A DNA stretch of 64,000 nucleotides from Demequina capsici (GTDB taxonomy: Bacteria > Actinomycetota > Actinomycetes > Actinomycetales > Demequinaceae), in assembly GCF_032102965.1 (NCBI RefSeq), contig NZ_CP134880.1:1736001-1800000 (forward strand), in the 5' to 3' direction. Below, one piece after another: positions 36,432 to 44,234 of the stretch (positions within the stretch are counted from its first letter, which is position 1; every line of letters begins with the position of its first letter). Made by a program: the position numbers and the translations under genes. The notes under the pieces are model-generated. The model did no database searches. It saw only the letters and a list, made by a program, of their open reading frames with translations, and was not told the origin of the DNA.

Positions 36432-37211
36432 ATGGCACGCCGCAGGCACTCCCCGAACGGCGTCGCCGTCGGTGTGCCGCGTGAGGTCGAGTTCCCCATC
36501 GCCACCGGCGTCGCGCTGCTGCGGGACGAGCCTGATGGGACAACGTTCCTATGGGTCAACGGTGTTCCCAGCTCGCCGCTGCGCGCAGATCCTGAGGTGC
36601 TCGACTTCGAGTACATGCAGCACATGTCCGCAGCCGTCGCCGTCTGGAGTCCCCCGCCCCGCATGCTCGCGATGCACGTGGGCGCCGCCGCGTGCGCCTT
36701 CCCGCGGCACCTCGCGCATCGGTACCCGGACTCAGGCCACATCGCGGTCGACATCGACGCGACGCTGCCCGAGCTGGTCAGAGGATGGTGGGACCTGCCG
36801 AAGGCGCCGCGGCTGAGGATCCGTGCCCAGGACGGCCTGGAAGCGCTCGCCACGCGGGCAGACGACAGCCTGGATCTCGTCGTGAGAGACGCCTTCTCCG
36901 GCGCAGACACGCCGAGTCACCTCGCCGATCAGACCTGGTGGGCCGAGGCGAGCCGCGTGCTGCGGCACGGTGGGCTCGTGCTGGCCAACGTGGGCACGAG
37001 GCCTGGGGGGACATCCGCTCGAACCGATCTCGCGGCTGCGAGGGCCGCGATGGGAGCAGTGACGTCGATTGGTGAGCATGCGGTGCTCAAGGGGCGCCGA
37101 CGCGGGAACATAGTGCTCGCCGCGTCGACGCGCCTCGATACAGATGCGCTCGCACGCTATGCCGCGTCAGCATCGCTGCCGACCGGCATCAGGACCGACT
37201 GGACGCCGTGA
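36432..37211 (+). CDS. Spermidine-synthase-like SAM-binding protein
   Basis: A 259-residue protein with a Rossmann methyltransferase fold similar to polyamine synthases. LAMHVGAAACAFPRHLAHRYP replaces the usual GGGxG loop, HIAVDIDATLPELVRGWWDLP provides the acidic ribose contact, and LDLVVRDAFSGADTPSHL follows. The full set of polyamine-binding residues is not evident, so spermidine synthesis is doubtful. Stand-alone members of this kind are widespread in actinobacteria as uncharacterised methyltransferases. The gene is flanked by DUF3040 and cspA on the opposite strand. Confidence 0.82.
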   Translation: MARRRHSPNGVAVGVPREVEFPIATGVALLRDEPDGTTFLWVNGVPSSPLRADPEVLDFEYMQHMSAAVAVWSPPPRMLAMHVGAAACAFPRHLAHRYPDSGHIAVDIDATLPELVRGWWDLPKAPRLRIRAQDGLEALATRADDSLDLVVRDAFSGADTPSHLADQTWWAEASRVLRHGGLVLANVGTRPGGTSARTDLAAARAAMGAVTSIGEHAVLKGRRRGNIVLAASTRLDTDALARYAASASLPTGIRTDWTP

Positions 37212-37232
37212 CCGGCGCCCCGTCAGGCCTGA

Positions 37233-37436
37233 TTACAGCGGGCGGACGTTCGAGGCCTGGGGGCCCTTGGGGCCCTGCGTGACCTCGAACTCGACGCGCT
37301 GCTGCTCGTCGAGCGACTTGTAGCCGTCGGTCTCGATCGCCGAGTAGTGGACGAAGACGTCAGCGCCGCCGCCGTCCTGGGCGATGAAGCCGAAGCCCTT
37401 CTCTGCGTTGAACCACTTCACGGAACCCTGCGCCAT
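37233..37436 (-). CDS. cspA: Cold shock protein, CspA family
   Basis: A 67-residue single cold-shock domain. It begins [18 protein letters not shown], with RNP1 (KGFGFI) and RNP2 (VFVHYS), and ends [10 protein letters not shown]. These small OB-fold proteins bind single-stranded nucleic acid and melt mRNA structure. I chose the ATG at 37436, preceded by AAGGGAGAA; a longer in-frame reading from 37505 is only leader. The size is standard for the family. Confidence 0.97.
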   Translation of the reverse strand: MAQGSVKWFNAEKGFGFIAQDGGGADVFVHYSAIETDGYKSLDEQQRVEFEVTQGPKGPQASNVRPL

Positions 37437-37566
37437 GCGGGTTTCTCCCTTGTATTCCTTGCCCTGGGAGGGAAGCGCGACACCGTGCCGCGCCCGTCGC
37501 CGCAATGACTTCTCCCACCCTGGGGGGCGGGTTCCTGCACACTACGTTCTTGCAACCGAGACCAAG
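37437..37566 (-). promoter_or_regulatory. cspA promoter and leader
   Basis: Upstream of cspA is a gene-free stretch. On the minus strand CTTGGT (37566-37561) and TAGTGT (37544-37539), 16 bases apart, form a plausible promoter. It would give a leader of about 95 bases before the ATG. Long leaders are common in cold-shock genes, but no specific cold-box is recognised here. Confidence 0.4.
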
Positions 37567-37621
37567 TGTGTCACGCCAAGGGGTCCGAGCGCCACGACTC
37601 GCCGTCATTCTGCTGTGGGCG

Positions 37622-38542
37622 TCACCCCTGCGGGTAGTCGGGACCGTGCTGGCGAAGGTACTTCTCGAACTCCTCGCCCAGCTCGTCCGCGGACGGCAGC
37701 ATGCCCTCCCGAAGCATCTGATCGTCGCGGGACTCCTGGAAAGCGTCGTACTGCTCCTCTAACGCGGTCACCAGCGCCTGGACCTCCTCCGACTCGGCGA
37801 GCTGGCGGGCGATCTCCTCCGACGCGCGCTCAGCCTCCGCATCCAACGCGTCTGGGTCGAGCGCCAGCCCGGAGAGGTCCTCGAGGCCCTTGAGAGCGCG
37901 CTGCGCCGCCTGAGGATACGACGATTGCGCCAGGTAATGGGGCACATGGACCGCCACGTTGACCGCATCGATGCCCCACTGCCCGAACCTGTACTCGAGC
38001 AGGTTCTGCGCCGAGGCGGGCACCGCGACCGTGCCGAACATGCTCGGCTGGTCGGGAAGCAGGTCCTGCGAGGTGCCGTGGACCGTCACGTTCAGGGGCC
38101 TCGTGTGAGGCACCGCCATGGGGATGCCGTGCGTACCCATCACAAGCCCGACGCCGAGCCGCTGGACCATGTCGCGGACGGCGCGGATGTAGGCCTCCCA
38201 GCGGATGTCAGGCTCGAACCCGTGCAGCAGGAGGAACGGGTGATCCTCTGCGTCGCGGACCATGTCCAGGGCGAGATACGGCTCGTCGTACGAGGTCCAC
38301 TCGTTCACCGAGAACGTCATCTCGGGCCGTCGCGACCGGTAGTCGAGGAGCTCGTCGATGTCGAATGTCGCGATCCTCACCGGATCGCCCTCCTCGACAA
38401 GGTGCTCCGCGACAAGGCGGCCGGTCCTTCCCGCATCGATGAAGCCGCGCAAGGAGTGCATGAGGACAGCGCCCTCCGAAGGCGCCACCTCAGCCCAGGC
38501 TGCGACGCCCTCCGGGTCCCAGGTCACCAGCTTCGTCTCCAT
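37622..38542 (-). CDS. PAC2 family protein
   Basis: A 306-residue protein of the PAC2 family. GAVLMHSLRGFIDAGRTGRL, then IATFDIDELLDYRSRRPEM, is the family core. GVGLVMGTHGIPMAVPHTRP and VPHYLAQSSYPQAA lie further on, and the C-terminus is helical and acidic. PAC2 is named after proteasome assembly chaperone 2; bacterial members are common in actinobacteria, and their partner is unknown. It diverges from the HelR-like gene. Confidence 0.93.
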   Translation of the reverse strand: METKLVTWDPEGVAAWAEVAPSEGAVLMHSLRGFIDAGRTGRLVAEHLVEEGDPVRIATFDIDELLDYRSRRPEMTFSVNEWTSYDEPYLALDMVRDAEDHPFLLLHGFEPDIRWEAYIRAVRDMVQRLGVGLVMGTHGIPMAVPHTRPLNVTVHGTSQDLLPDQPSMFGTVAVPASAQNLLEYRFGQWGIDAVNVAVHVPHYLAQSSYPQAAQRALKGLEDLSGLALDPDALDAEAERASEEIARQLAESEEVQALVTALEEQYDAFQESRDDQMLREGMLPSADELGEEFEKYLRQHGPDYPQG

Positions 38543-38694
38543 ATCCGCTCATCCTCCCACGCCCCGCGCGCACGGTCGGGCGCTTCAGCCTCCGGCGAAA
38601 GGACCGGTGACAACGGTGCCTCCCAGGCCGCAAGTCCTGCGATAATGGTTGACCGCCTTGCCACGGACGAACACCCGAACCGAGGGATATGCCA

Positions 38695-40887
38695 ATGCAC
38701 GACGAGTCCACCGCCACCGACACGGGACTCGAGGCCGAGCAGCGCGTCGTCGACACGCTGTACGGGCGTCTCGACACCCTTCGCGACGAGGCACAGGCTC
38801 GCCTGGGGGACATCCGCCGCCAAGGACCGTCCGGCTCGCCGCAGAACCGCTCGGAGCGCGACGCGTTCGCCACCCTGTACGAGGACCGCATCGCTCAGCT
38901 CGATGCCGTCGAGGATCGCCTCTGCTTCGGTCGCCTCGACATGACCGACGGCGAGACCCTCTACGTAGGGCGCATCGGCCTGTCGGACGCCGAGCACGCC
39001 CCGCTCCTCACGGACTGGCGAGCCCCAGCCGCACGTGCGTTCTACTCCGCCACCGCCGCCGAGCCTGGTGGCGTCATGAACCGCCGACACCTCACCACCC
39101 GGGGCCGCCTGGTCACCGCCGTCGAGGACGACGTCCTGGACGTCGAGGCGCTCCGGACCGCCGGGCGCGAAGGGACTCTCGCGGGCGAAGGAGCGCTGCT
39201 CGCCGCACTCGACGCACGCCGCACAGGCCGCATGGGCGACATCGTCGCGACGATCCAGGCGGAGCAGGACGCCGTGATCCGCGCACCCATGGAGGGTGCG
39301 CTGGTGGTCCAGGGCGGCCCCGGCACCGGCAAGACCGCGGTGGCCCTTCACCGCGCGGCGTTCCTGCTCTACCACCACCGCGAACGGCTGGCCAGCCGGG
39401 GCGTGCTCCTGATCGGCCCGTCACGGCAGTTCCTGCGCTACATCGACCACGTGCTGCCGTCCCTGGGCGAGACGGGCGCGGTGTCGACCACCCTCGCCGG
39501 ACTCGTCAAGAACGTCACGATCACCGGCGTCGAGTCGGACGCGACGGCGCGGATCAAGGGACGCTCCGACATGGCTGCGGTCATCAAAAAGGCCGTGCGC
39601 GAACGCCAGCGCGTCCCCCTCACCGACCAGACGGTGAGACTCGATGGACGCCCCGTGGTCATCCGCCGCTCCGACATCCGTGACGCGCAGGCGCGCGCGC
39701 GCCGCGACGGGCGCCCCCACAACGAGGCACGCGCCAGCTTCGCGAAGGACATGATCGGACGCCTCACTGGTCAGCTCGCCGAGCAGCTGGAGCACGTGGA
39801 GGCTGACGACAGGCGAGAGCTCGAGCGGGAAGTGCGCGACAGCCGCCCCATCCGGATCGCCATCAACCTGTGCTGGCTTCCCATCACCCCTGAGCAGCTG
39901 CTGCGCGATCTGTTCTCCAAGAGCCATCTGCTCGACGACGCGGCATCCACGCTCAGCCGCGCCGAGCGCGACCTGCTCCTGCGCCCCGCGTCCGCGCCCT
40001 TCACCGACGCTGACGTGCCGCTGCTCGACGAGGCCGCGGAGCTCCTGGGCGACATGCCTTCAGGAGCGCCTCGACGCGACGCGAGCGAGCTCACGTCGGA
40101 GGAGGTGGAGTACGCGAAGGAGGTGCTCGAGACGTTCGGCTCCCACACGATGATCCAGGTGGACGCCGAGACTCTCGCCTCCCGGATGCGGGAGGGCACG
40201 GCGCGGCTCAGCGTCGCAGAGCGTGCCTCCGCCGACCGCACCTGGACGTATGGGCACGTGGTCGTCGACGAGGCGCAGGAGCTGAGCCCCATGGCGTGGC
40301 GCATGTTGTCCCGGCGGTGCCCGACGCGCTCGTTCACCATCGTCGGCGACGTGGCGCAGACGTCGTCCGCCGCGGGGACGCGATGGTGGCCTGAGGCCAT
40401 GGACCCCCTGTTCGGCGGGACCTGGGCCCTGCGAGAGCTCACCGTGAGCTACCGCATCCCCGCGCAGGTGGCGCAGACCGCACAGTCCTTCGCGAAGGCG
40501 GCGGGGCTGCCCGTGTCGGAGCTGAGCGCGGCGCGCGAGGTCGCGGATGCGGTCGCCTATCACCGGGTGGATCCGTCATCGCTCGTTTCTTCGGCGATCC
40601 GTCGCGCCACGCACCGCGTCGCGACGCTCGCAGAGTCGGGTGGCGGCCTGGTCGCGATCGTGGCGCCCGAGCAGATGCACGATGCGCTGCAGGAGGAGCT
40701 CGGCGACGCTCGTGTCGAGATCATCGGCGCTCTCGCCTCCAAGGGGCTCGAATACGACGCGGTGGTGGTCGTCGAGCCGGCCGCGATCGCCTCGCGCGCC
40801 GGCGACCTGTATGTCGCGTTGACGCGGCCCACGCGACACCTCGACATCGTCCACTCGGAGCCGCTGCCGCGCGGGATGGGCGCCTGA
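38695..40887 (+). CDS. helR: HelR/HelD-like RNA polymerase recycling ATPase
   Basis: A 730-residue UvrD/SF1-like ATPase. The N-terminal coiled coil (EAEQRVVDTLYGRLDTLRDE) and the LTDWRAPAARAFYSA segment are typical of actinobacterial HelD. Walker A is GGPGTGKTAVALHRAAFLLY, motif II is HVVVDEAQELSPM and motif III is IVGDVAQ. The C-terminal part has ALASKGLEYDAVVVVEP. Such proteins remove RNA polymerase from stalled complexes, and the Streptomyces relative HelR gives tolerance to rifamycins. I prefer the ATG at 38695, with GAGGGA seven bases upstream, over the ATG at 38689. A GATAAT box lies at about 38640. Confidence 0.9.
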   Translation: MHDESTATDTGLEAEQRVVDTLYGRLDTLRDEAQARLGDIRRQGPSGSPQNRSERDAFATLYEDRIAQLDAVEDRLCFGRLDMTDGETLYVGRIGLSDAEHAPLLTDWRAPAARAFYSATAAEPGGVMNRRHLTTRGRLVTAVEDDVLDVEALRTAGREGTLAGEGALLAALDARRTGRMGDIVATIQAEQDAVIRAPMEGALVVQGGPGTGKTAVALHRAAFLLYHHRERLASRGVLLIGPSRQFLRYIDHVLPSLGETGAVSTTLAGLVKNVTITGVESDATARIKGRSDMAAVIKKAVRERQRVPLTDQTVRLDGRPVVIRRSDIRDAQARARRDGRPHNEARASFAKDMIGRLTGQLAEQLEHVEADDRRELEREVRDSRPIRIAINLCWLPITPEQLLRDLFSKSHLLDDAASTLSRAERDLLLRPASAPFTDADVPLLDEAAELLGDMPSGAPRRDASELTSEEVEYAKEVLETFGSHTMIQVDAETLASRMREGTARLSVAERASADRTWTYGHVVVDEAQELSPMAWRMLSRRCPTRSFTIVGDVAQTSSAAGTRWWPEAMDPLFGGTWALRELTVSYRIPAQVAQTAQSFAKAAGLPVSELSAAREVADAVAYHRVDPSSLVSSAIRRATHRVATLAESGGGLVAIVAPEQMHDALQEELGDARVEIIGALASKGLEYDAVVVVEPAAIASRAGDLYVALTRPTRHLDIVHSEPLPRGMGA

Positions 40888-41016
40888 GGGGCGTAGCCGC
40901 CGAAGTCGCGCAGGAGCGTGCCGACCGCCACATCGACCCGGCCTGACGGGCCAGTGCACGAGAGATGCGTCGCGGTCCGTGAAGCGAAGTTGGTCATCGG
41001 CCAGAATTGCGAGAGT

Positions 41017-42222
41017 ATGACGCACGTGCGTGCACTATTCCTTGAGTCCCTCCACCCCCGCGCCACCGAGGTCCTGACGGCCGCGGGCATCGAGGTGGAC
41101 AATCACGTCGGAGCCATGGACGAGGACGAGCTCATCGCCGCCCTCACCGGCGTCGAGCTTCTCGGCATCCGCTCCAAGACCCATCTCACCGAGAGGGTCA
41201 TCGAGGCGAGCCCTTCGCTGCTCGCCGTCGGCGCGTTCTCCATCGGCACGAACCAGATCGACCTGGGCGCCGCCGCGCGTCACGGTGTCGCCGCGTTCAA
41301 CGCGCCCTTCCAGAACACCCGCTCCGTCGTCGAGATGGTCGTGTCCGAGATGATCTCGCTCACGCGTCGCCTCGCAGAGCACAACAACGCGATGCACGAG
41401 GGCGTCTGGTCGAAGACCGCCGAAGGGTCGCACGAGATCCGCGGGCGCACGCTCGGCATCGTCGGCTACGGCAACATCGGCTCGCAGCTGTCGGTCATCG
41501 CCGAGGCGCTCGGCATGAACGTGATCTTCTACGACACGGCCGAGAAGCTCGCCCTGGGCAATGCCACGCCGATGCCGTCGCTCGAGTCGCTGCTGGCGGA
41601 GGCAGACATCGTCACGCTGCACGTGGACGGCCGAGCCGGTAACTCCGGGTTCTTCGGCCGGGAGCAGTTCATGTCCATGAAGCCCGGGGCGAAGTTCCTC
41701 AACCTGTCGCGCGGCTTCATCGTGGACATGGAGGCGCTCGGGGAAGGACTCGAGTCGGGCCAGATCGGCGGAGCGGCGCTCGACGTGTTCCCTGTCGAGC
41801 CTAAGAAGAAGGGCGATCTGTTCGAGTCGCCGCTGCGCGGCAAGCGCAACGTCATCCTCACGCCGCACATCGGTGGGTCCACCGAGGAGGCGCAGCGCGA
41901 CATCGGTCAGTTCGTCGCCTCCCGCCTGCGCGACTACGTGAACCACGCCTCGACGTCGCTGTCGGTGAACCTGCCGAACCTCTCACTCGAGCAGGTGCAG
42001 GGATCGCACCGCGTGGCGCATCTTCACGAGAACGTGCCCGGCGTGCTGGCCGCGGTGAACCAGGTGTTCGCCGCGCACGGCGTGAACATCGATGCTCAGA
42101 TGCTCTCCACTCGCGGAGACCTGGGCTATGTGGTGACCGACGTCGCCTCGGGCCTGAGCCGTGAGTCGGTCGAGGAGCTTCGGGGAATGCCCGGCACCGT
42201 CAAGGTGCGCGTGCTCTCCTGA
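41017..42222 (+). CDS. serA: D-3-phosphoglycerate dehydrogenase
   Basis: A 401-residue enzyme that oxidises 3-phosphoglycerate in the first step of serine synthesis. It has the shorter, E. coli-like layout: substrate domain, NAD-binding GIVGYGNIGSQ, catalytic Arg in LNLSRGFIVD, Glu in DVFPVEP and His in LTPHIGGST. A C-terminal ACT domain (HENVPGVLAAVNQVFAAHGV) usually senses serine. The longer form with an extra domain, seen in mycobacteria, is absent. The ATG at 41017 gives the standard M-T-H-V-R-A-L-F-L-E-S; upstream in-frame sequence lacks similarity. Confidence 0.96.
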   Translation: MTHVRALFLESLHPRATEVLTAAGIEVDNHVGAMDEDELIAALTGVELLGIRSKTHLTERVIEASPSLLAVGAFSIGTNQIDLGAAARHGVAAFNAPFQNTRSVVEMVVSEMISLTRRLAEHNNAMHEGVWSKTAEGSHEIRGRTLGIVGYGNIGSQLSVIAEALGMNVIFYDTAEKLALGNATPMPSLESLLAEADIVTLHVDGRAGNSGFFGREQFMSMKPGAKFLNLSRGFIVDMEALGEGLESGQIGGAALDVFPVEPKKKGDLFESPLRGKRNVILTPHIGGSTEEAQRDIGQFVASRLRDYVNHASTSLSVNLPNLSLEQVQGSHRVAHLHENVPGVLAAVNQVFAAHGVNIDAQMLSTRGDLGYVVTDVASGLSRESVEELRGMPGTVKVRVLS

Positions 42223-42228
42223 CGCCGA

Positions 42229-42277
42229 CGACGAACGGGCCCGCCACGGATCTGCTCCGTGGCGGGCCCGTTCGTCG
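42229..42277. terminator. Strong hairpin terminator between serA and nrdR
   Basis: A perfect 22-base stem (42229-42250 with 42256-42277) and a 5-base loop TCTGC begin six bases after the serA stop. nrdR converges and ends 20 bases beyond, so the hairpin can serve both strands. It has no U-tract. Confidence 0.85.
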
Positions 42278-42296
42278 ATGTGGGTGTCGCGTACCG

Positions 42297-42758
42297 TCAG
42301 GCCCCGCGCGCGGCATCCTCCGCCCGGAGACGATCGATCGCAGCTTGGAAGTCGTCGAGCGTGTCGAAGCTCTGGTAGACGCTCGCGAAGCGCAGGTATG
42401 CGATCTCGTCGAGCTCGCGCAAGGGCTCGAGGATCGCGCGACCGATGTCGAGCGCGTTGATCTCGGCTTGGCCGCCCTCGCGAATGGAGTCCTCGACGCG
42501 GTAGGCGAGCTTCACGAGGTCGTCCTCGCTGACCGGTCGGCCTTGACAGGCCTTCCGCACGCCGTTGACCACCTTGTCTCGGCTGAAGGCCTCAGACACG
42601 CCGGTGCGCTTCACCACCATCAGGGTGGGCGTCTCGACGGTTGAGAAGCGCTTGCCGCAGTTGGGGCACTCACGTCGCCGCCGGATCTGGCTACCGTCCT
42701 CGGCGACTCGGGAATCGACCACTCGGGAGTCAGGATGCCTGCAGAAAGGGCAATACAT
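42297..42758 (-). CDS. nrdR: Transcriptional repressor NrdR
   Basis: A 153-residue repressor of ribonucleotide reductase genes. It starts [17 protein letters not shown], with a four-cysteine zinc ribbon (CPFC and [13 protein letters not shown]), followed by an ATP-cone domain that senses ATP/dATP. I chose the ATG at 42758 at the canonical MYCPFC; an earlier ATG at 42794 is in frame but not part of the family. No ribonucleotide reductase gene is in the window, and no NrdR box is evident here. The nrdR / LysM / lexA neighbourhood matches that of mycobacteria. Confidence 0.96.
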   Translation of the reverse strand: MYCPFCRHPDSRVVDSRVAEDGSQIRRRRECPNCGKRFSTVETPTLMVVKRTGVSEAFSRDKVVNGVRKACQGRPVSEDDLVKLAYRVEDSIREGGQAEINALDIGRAILEPLRELDEIAYLRFASVYQSFDTLDDFQAAIDRLRAEDAARGA

Positions 42759-42874
42759 GCCCCTACTCTCCCACGACTCACACGCGTCACGCACGTATCC
42801 GCGAGCAGCAGTGAACGGGGCAGATACTGACCCACCGCTCTTCGATCAGGCCCGCCACCACGGGTGAAGCGCGA

Positions 42875-42898
42875 CGCTCGCGGATCAGCCCGCGAGCG
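42875..42898 (-). terminator. Terminator of the LysM gene
   Basis: A 9-base perfect stem (CGCTCGCGG and CCGCGAGCG) with a 6-base loop overlaps the LysM gene stop codon. It would end the minus-strand transcript before nrdR. Confidence 0.5.
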
Positions 42899-43205
42899 GG
42901 ATCAGGATCTGCTCACCGGCGGCAAGCTGCGACGTCGCCATTCGATTGATCTCCTGGATCTCGGCCAGCTTCTCCGTGACGTCCTCTCCGACAGGGGTGA
43001 GCGACGACGCGATCGACCAGAGGGTGTCGCCGGTGGCGACCGTGTACGTCGTGAGAACCGACTCGACGGGCACGGCGTCACCGCCCGCGATCGCGCGAGG
43101 AGCCACGAACATCGCCAGCACGAGGAGCACGGCGAGCAGCACCATCCTGCGGGTACGTGCCGACGCGGTGCGCGGGGCCGTCACCGTGAGAGTTCCGATC
43201 GTCAT
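42885..43205 (-). CDS. LysM-domain protein, candidate SOS cell division suppressor
   Basis: A 106-residue protein. It has a short cytoplasmic tail, a membrane helix ([20 protein letters not shown]) and an extracytoplasmic LysM domain ([16 protein letters not shown], ending QILIPLAG). The layout and the place beside lexA match mycobacterial Rv2719c and Bacillus YneA, which slow division during the SOS response. Two tandem LexA boxes sit directly before its ribosome site (GGAGG), so SOS control is well supported. The suppressor role itself is inferred from context. Confidence 0.88.
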   Translation of the reverse strand: MTIGTLTVTAPRTASARTRRMVLLAVLLVLAMFVAPRAIAGGDAVPVESVLTTYTVATGDTLWSIASSLTPVGEDVTEKLAEIQEINRMATSQLAAGEQILIPLAG

Positions 43206-43216
43206 CTCGTCCTCCT

Positions 43217-43232
43217 TCGAACACTTGTTCTA
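43217..43232. promoter_or_regulatory. LexA box 1 (LysM side)
   Basis: TCGAACACTTGTTCTA matches the Gram-positive/actinobacterial LexA consensus (TCGAAC-N4-GTTCGA) with one change in the right arm. It lies 11 bases from the LysM start codon, adjacent to its ribosome site. Confidence 0.85.
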
Positions 43233-43248
43233 TCGAACGTATGTTCTA
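43233..43248. promoter_or_regulatory. LexA box 2 (LysM side)
   Basis: TCGAACGTATGTTCTA directly abuts box 1, giving two sites with a 16-base period. The pair suggests tighter repression of the LysM gene than a single site would give. Confidence 0.87.
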
Positions 43249-43284
43249 TTTGTAGCACCGGGCAGCGACTTCCACAAGACACGG

Positions 43285-43325
43285 TCGAACATATGTTTGA
43301 TTTCCGTCCGACCCTGCTCTAGGTT
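43285..43325 (+). promoter_or_regulatory. lexA promoter with LexA box 3
   Basis: The LexA box TCGAACATATGTTTGA at 43285-43300 overlaps a candidate -35 TTTGAT (43296-43301). With an 18-base spacer this leads to -10 TAGGTT (43320-43325). It is a classic autoregulation layout: bound LexA would hide the -35 element. Confidence 0.8.
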
Positions 43326-43380
43326 CGGAACAAGGACACCACCGGCCACTGACATCCGGGCCGGCGAGGAGGGCGGAGCC

Positions 43381-44103
43381 ATGGCGGACGACCAGCAGCG
43401 GGACGCGACCATCCACGCATTCCCCGACGTGCGCGGGGGTGACACGCTCACCGAGCGGCAGCGCCTCATACTCGAGCACATCCGAGACTCGGTGCTGAGC
43501 CGCGGCTACCCGCCGTCGATGCGCGAGATCGGCGAGGCCGTCGGGCTGACGTCCACCTCTTCCGTCAAGCATCAGCTGAGCGCACTCGAGGCGAAGGGCC
43601 TTCTTCGCAGGGACCCTCACCGACCCCGCGCCATCGAGGTGGTCATGCCCGAGGAGGCAGCCGTTGCGAGCGAATCCTCCGACGCCCGACCGCAGCCGCT
43701 CCACGCCGCCACCCTGGTGGACGATGGCGCGACCGCGGCGGTACCGCTGGTCGGCCGGATCGCGGCCGGCGGTCCGATCCTCGCCGATCAGGTGGTCGAG
43801 GACGTGTTCACACTCCCCCGCCAGCTCACGGGCGAAGGCGAGCTCTTCATGCTGAAGGTCTCTGGCGACTCCATGATCGACGCCGCGATCTGCGACGGCG
43901 ACTGGGTCGTCGTGCGACGCCAGGCCAGCTGCGACAACGGCGACATCGTCGCCGCGCTGCTGGACGACGAGGCCACGGTGAAGACCTTCCGTCGCCGCGA
44001 CGGCCAGGTCTGGCTGATGCCGCACAACCCTGCGTACACGCCGATCGACGGCACCCACGCGCAGATCATGGGCAAGGTCGTGTCGGTGATGCGCCGCCTC
44101 TAG
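43381..44103 (+). CDS. lexA: SOS repressor LexA
   Basis: A 240-residue repressor. The N-terminal winged helix ([20 protein letters not shown], then [20 protein letters not shown]) binds the SOS boxes. The self-cleavage domain has the Ala129-Gly130 scissile bond in RIAAGGP, the nucleophile Ser164 (SGDSMI) and Lys201 (ATVKTF). The spacings between these match E. coli LexA. The start is ATG at 43381, after GAGGAGGGCGGAG. The long non-conserved stretch before the cleavage site is usual in actinobacteria. The gene diverges from the LysM gene and shares the box array. Confidence 0.98.
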   Translation: MADDQQRDATIHAFPDVRGGDTLTERQRLILEHIRDSVLSRGYPPSMREIGEAVGLTSTSSVKHQLSALEAKGLLRRDPHRPRAIEVVMPEEAAVASESSDARPQPLHAATLVDDGATAAVPLVGRIAAGGPILADQVVEDVFTLPRQLTGEGELFMLKVSGDSMIDAAICDGDWVVVRRQASCDNGDIVAALLDDEATVKTFRRRDGQVWLMPHNPAYTPIDGTHAQIMGKVVSVMRRL

Positions 44104-44201
44104 CCGGGTGCCGGCACGGACGGCGCGTCGCCGAGAAACGCCCTCCTGTACCTGCGATGCGCATTCGCCCACACCGACGCTACGGTCTCGGACCCCTCGA
44201 C

Positions 44202-44234
44202 ACGGCCGCTGTGGGGTGGTTGCTCAGCGGCCGT
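44202..44234. terminator. Bidirectional terminator between lexA and dinG
   Basis: A 10-base perfect inverted repeat (ACGGCCGCTG and CAGCGGCCGT) with a 13-base loop overlaps the dinG stop codon between the convergent lexA and dinG genes. It can act on both. Confidence 0.5.

Noticed and set aside
38625..38650. Possible rifamycin-associated element before the HelR-like gene.
   Set aside because: Only a CCGCAAG half-site is visible; the full inverted repeat of the known element is missing.
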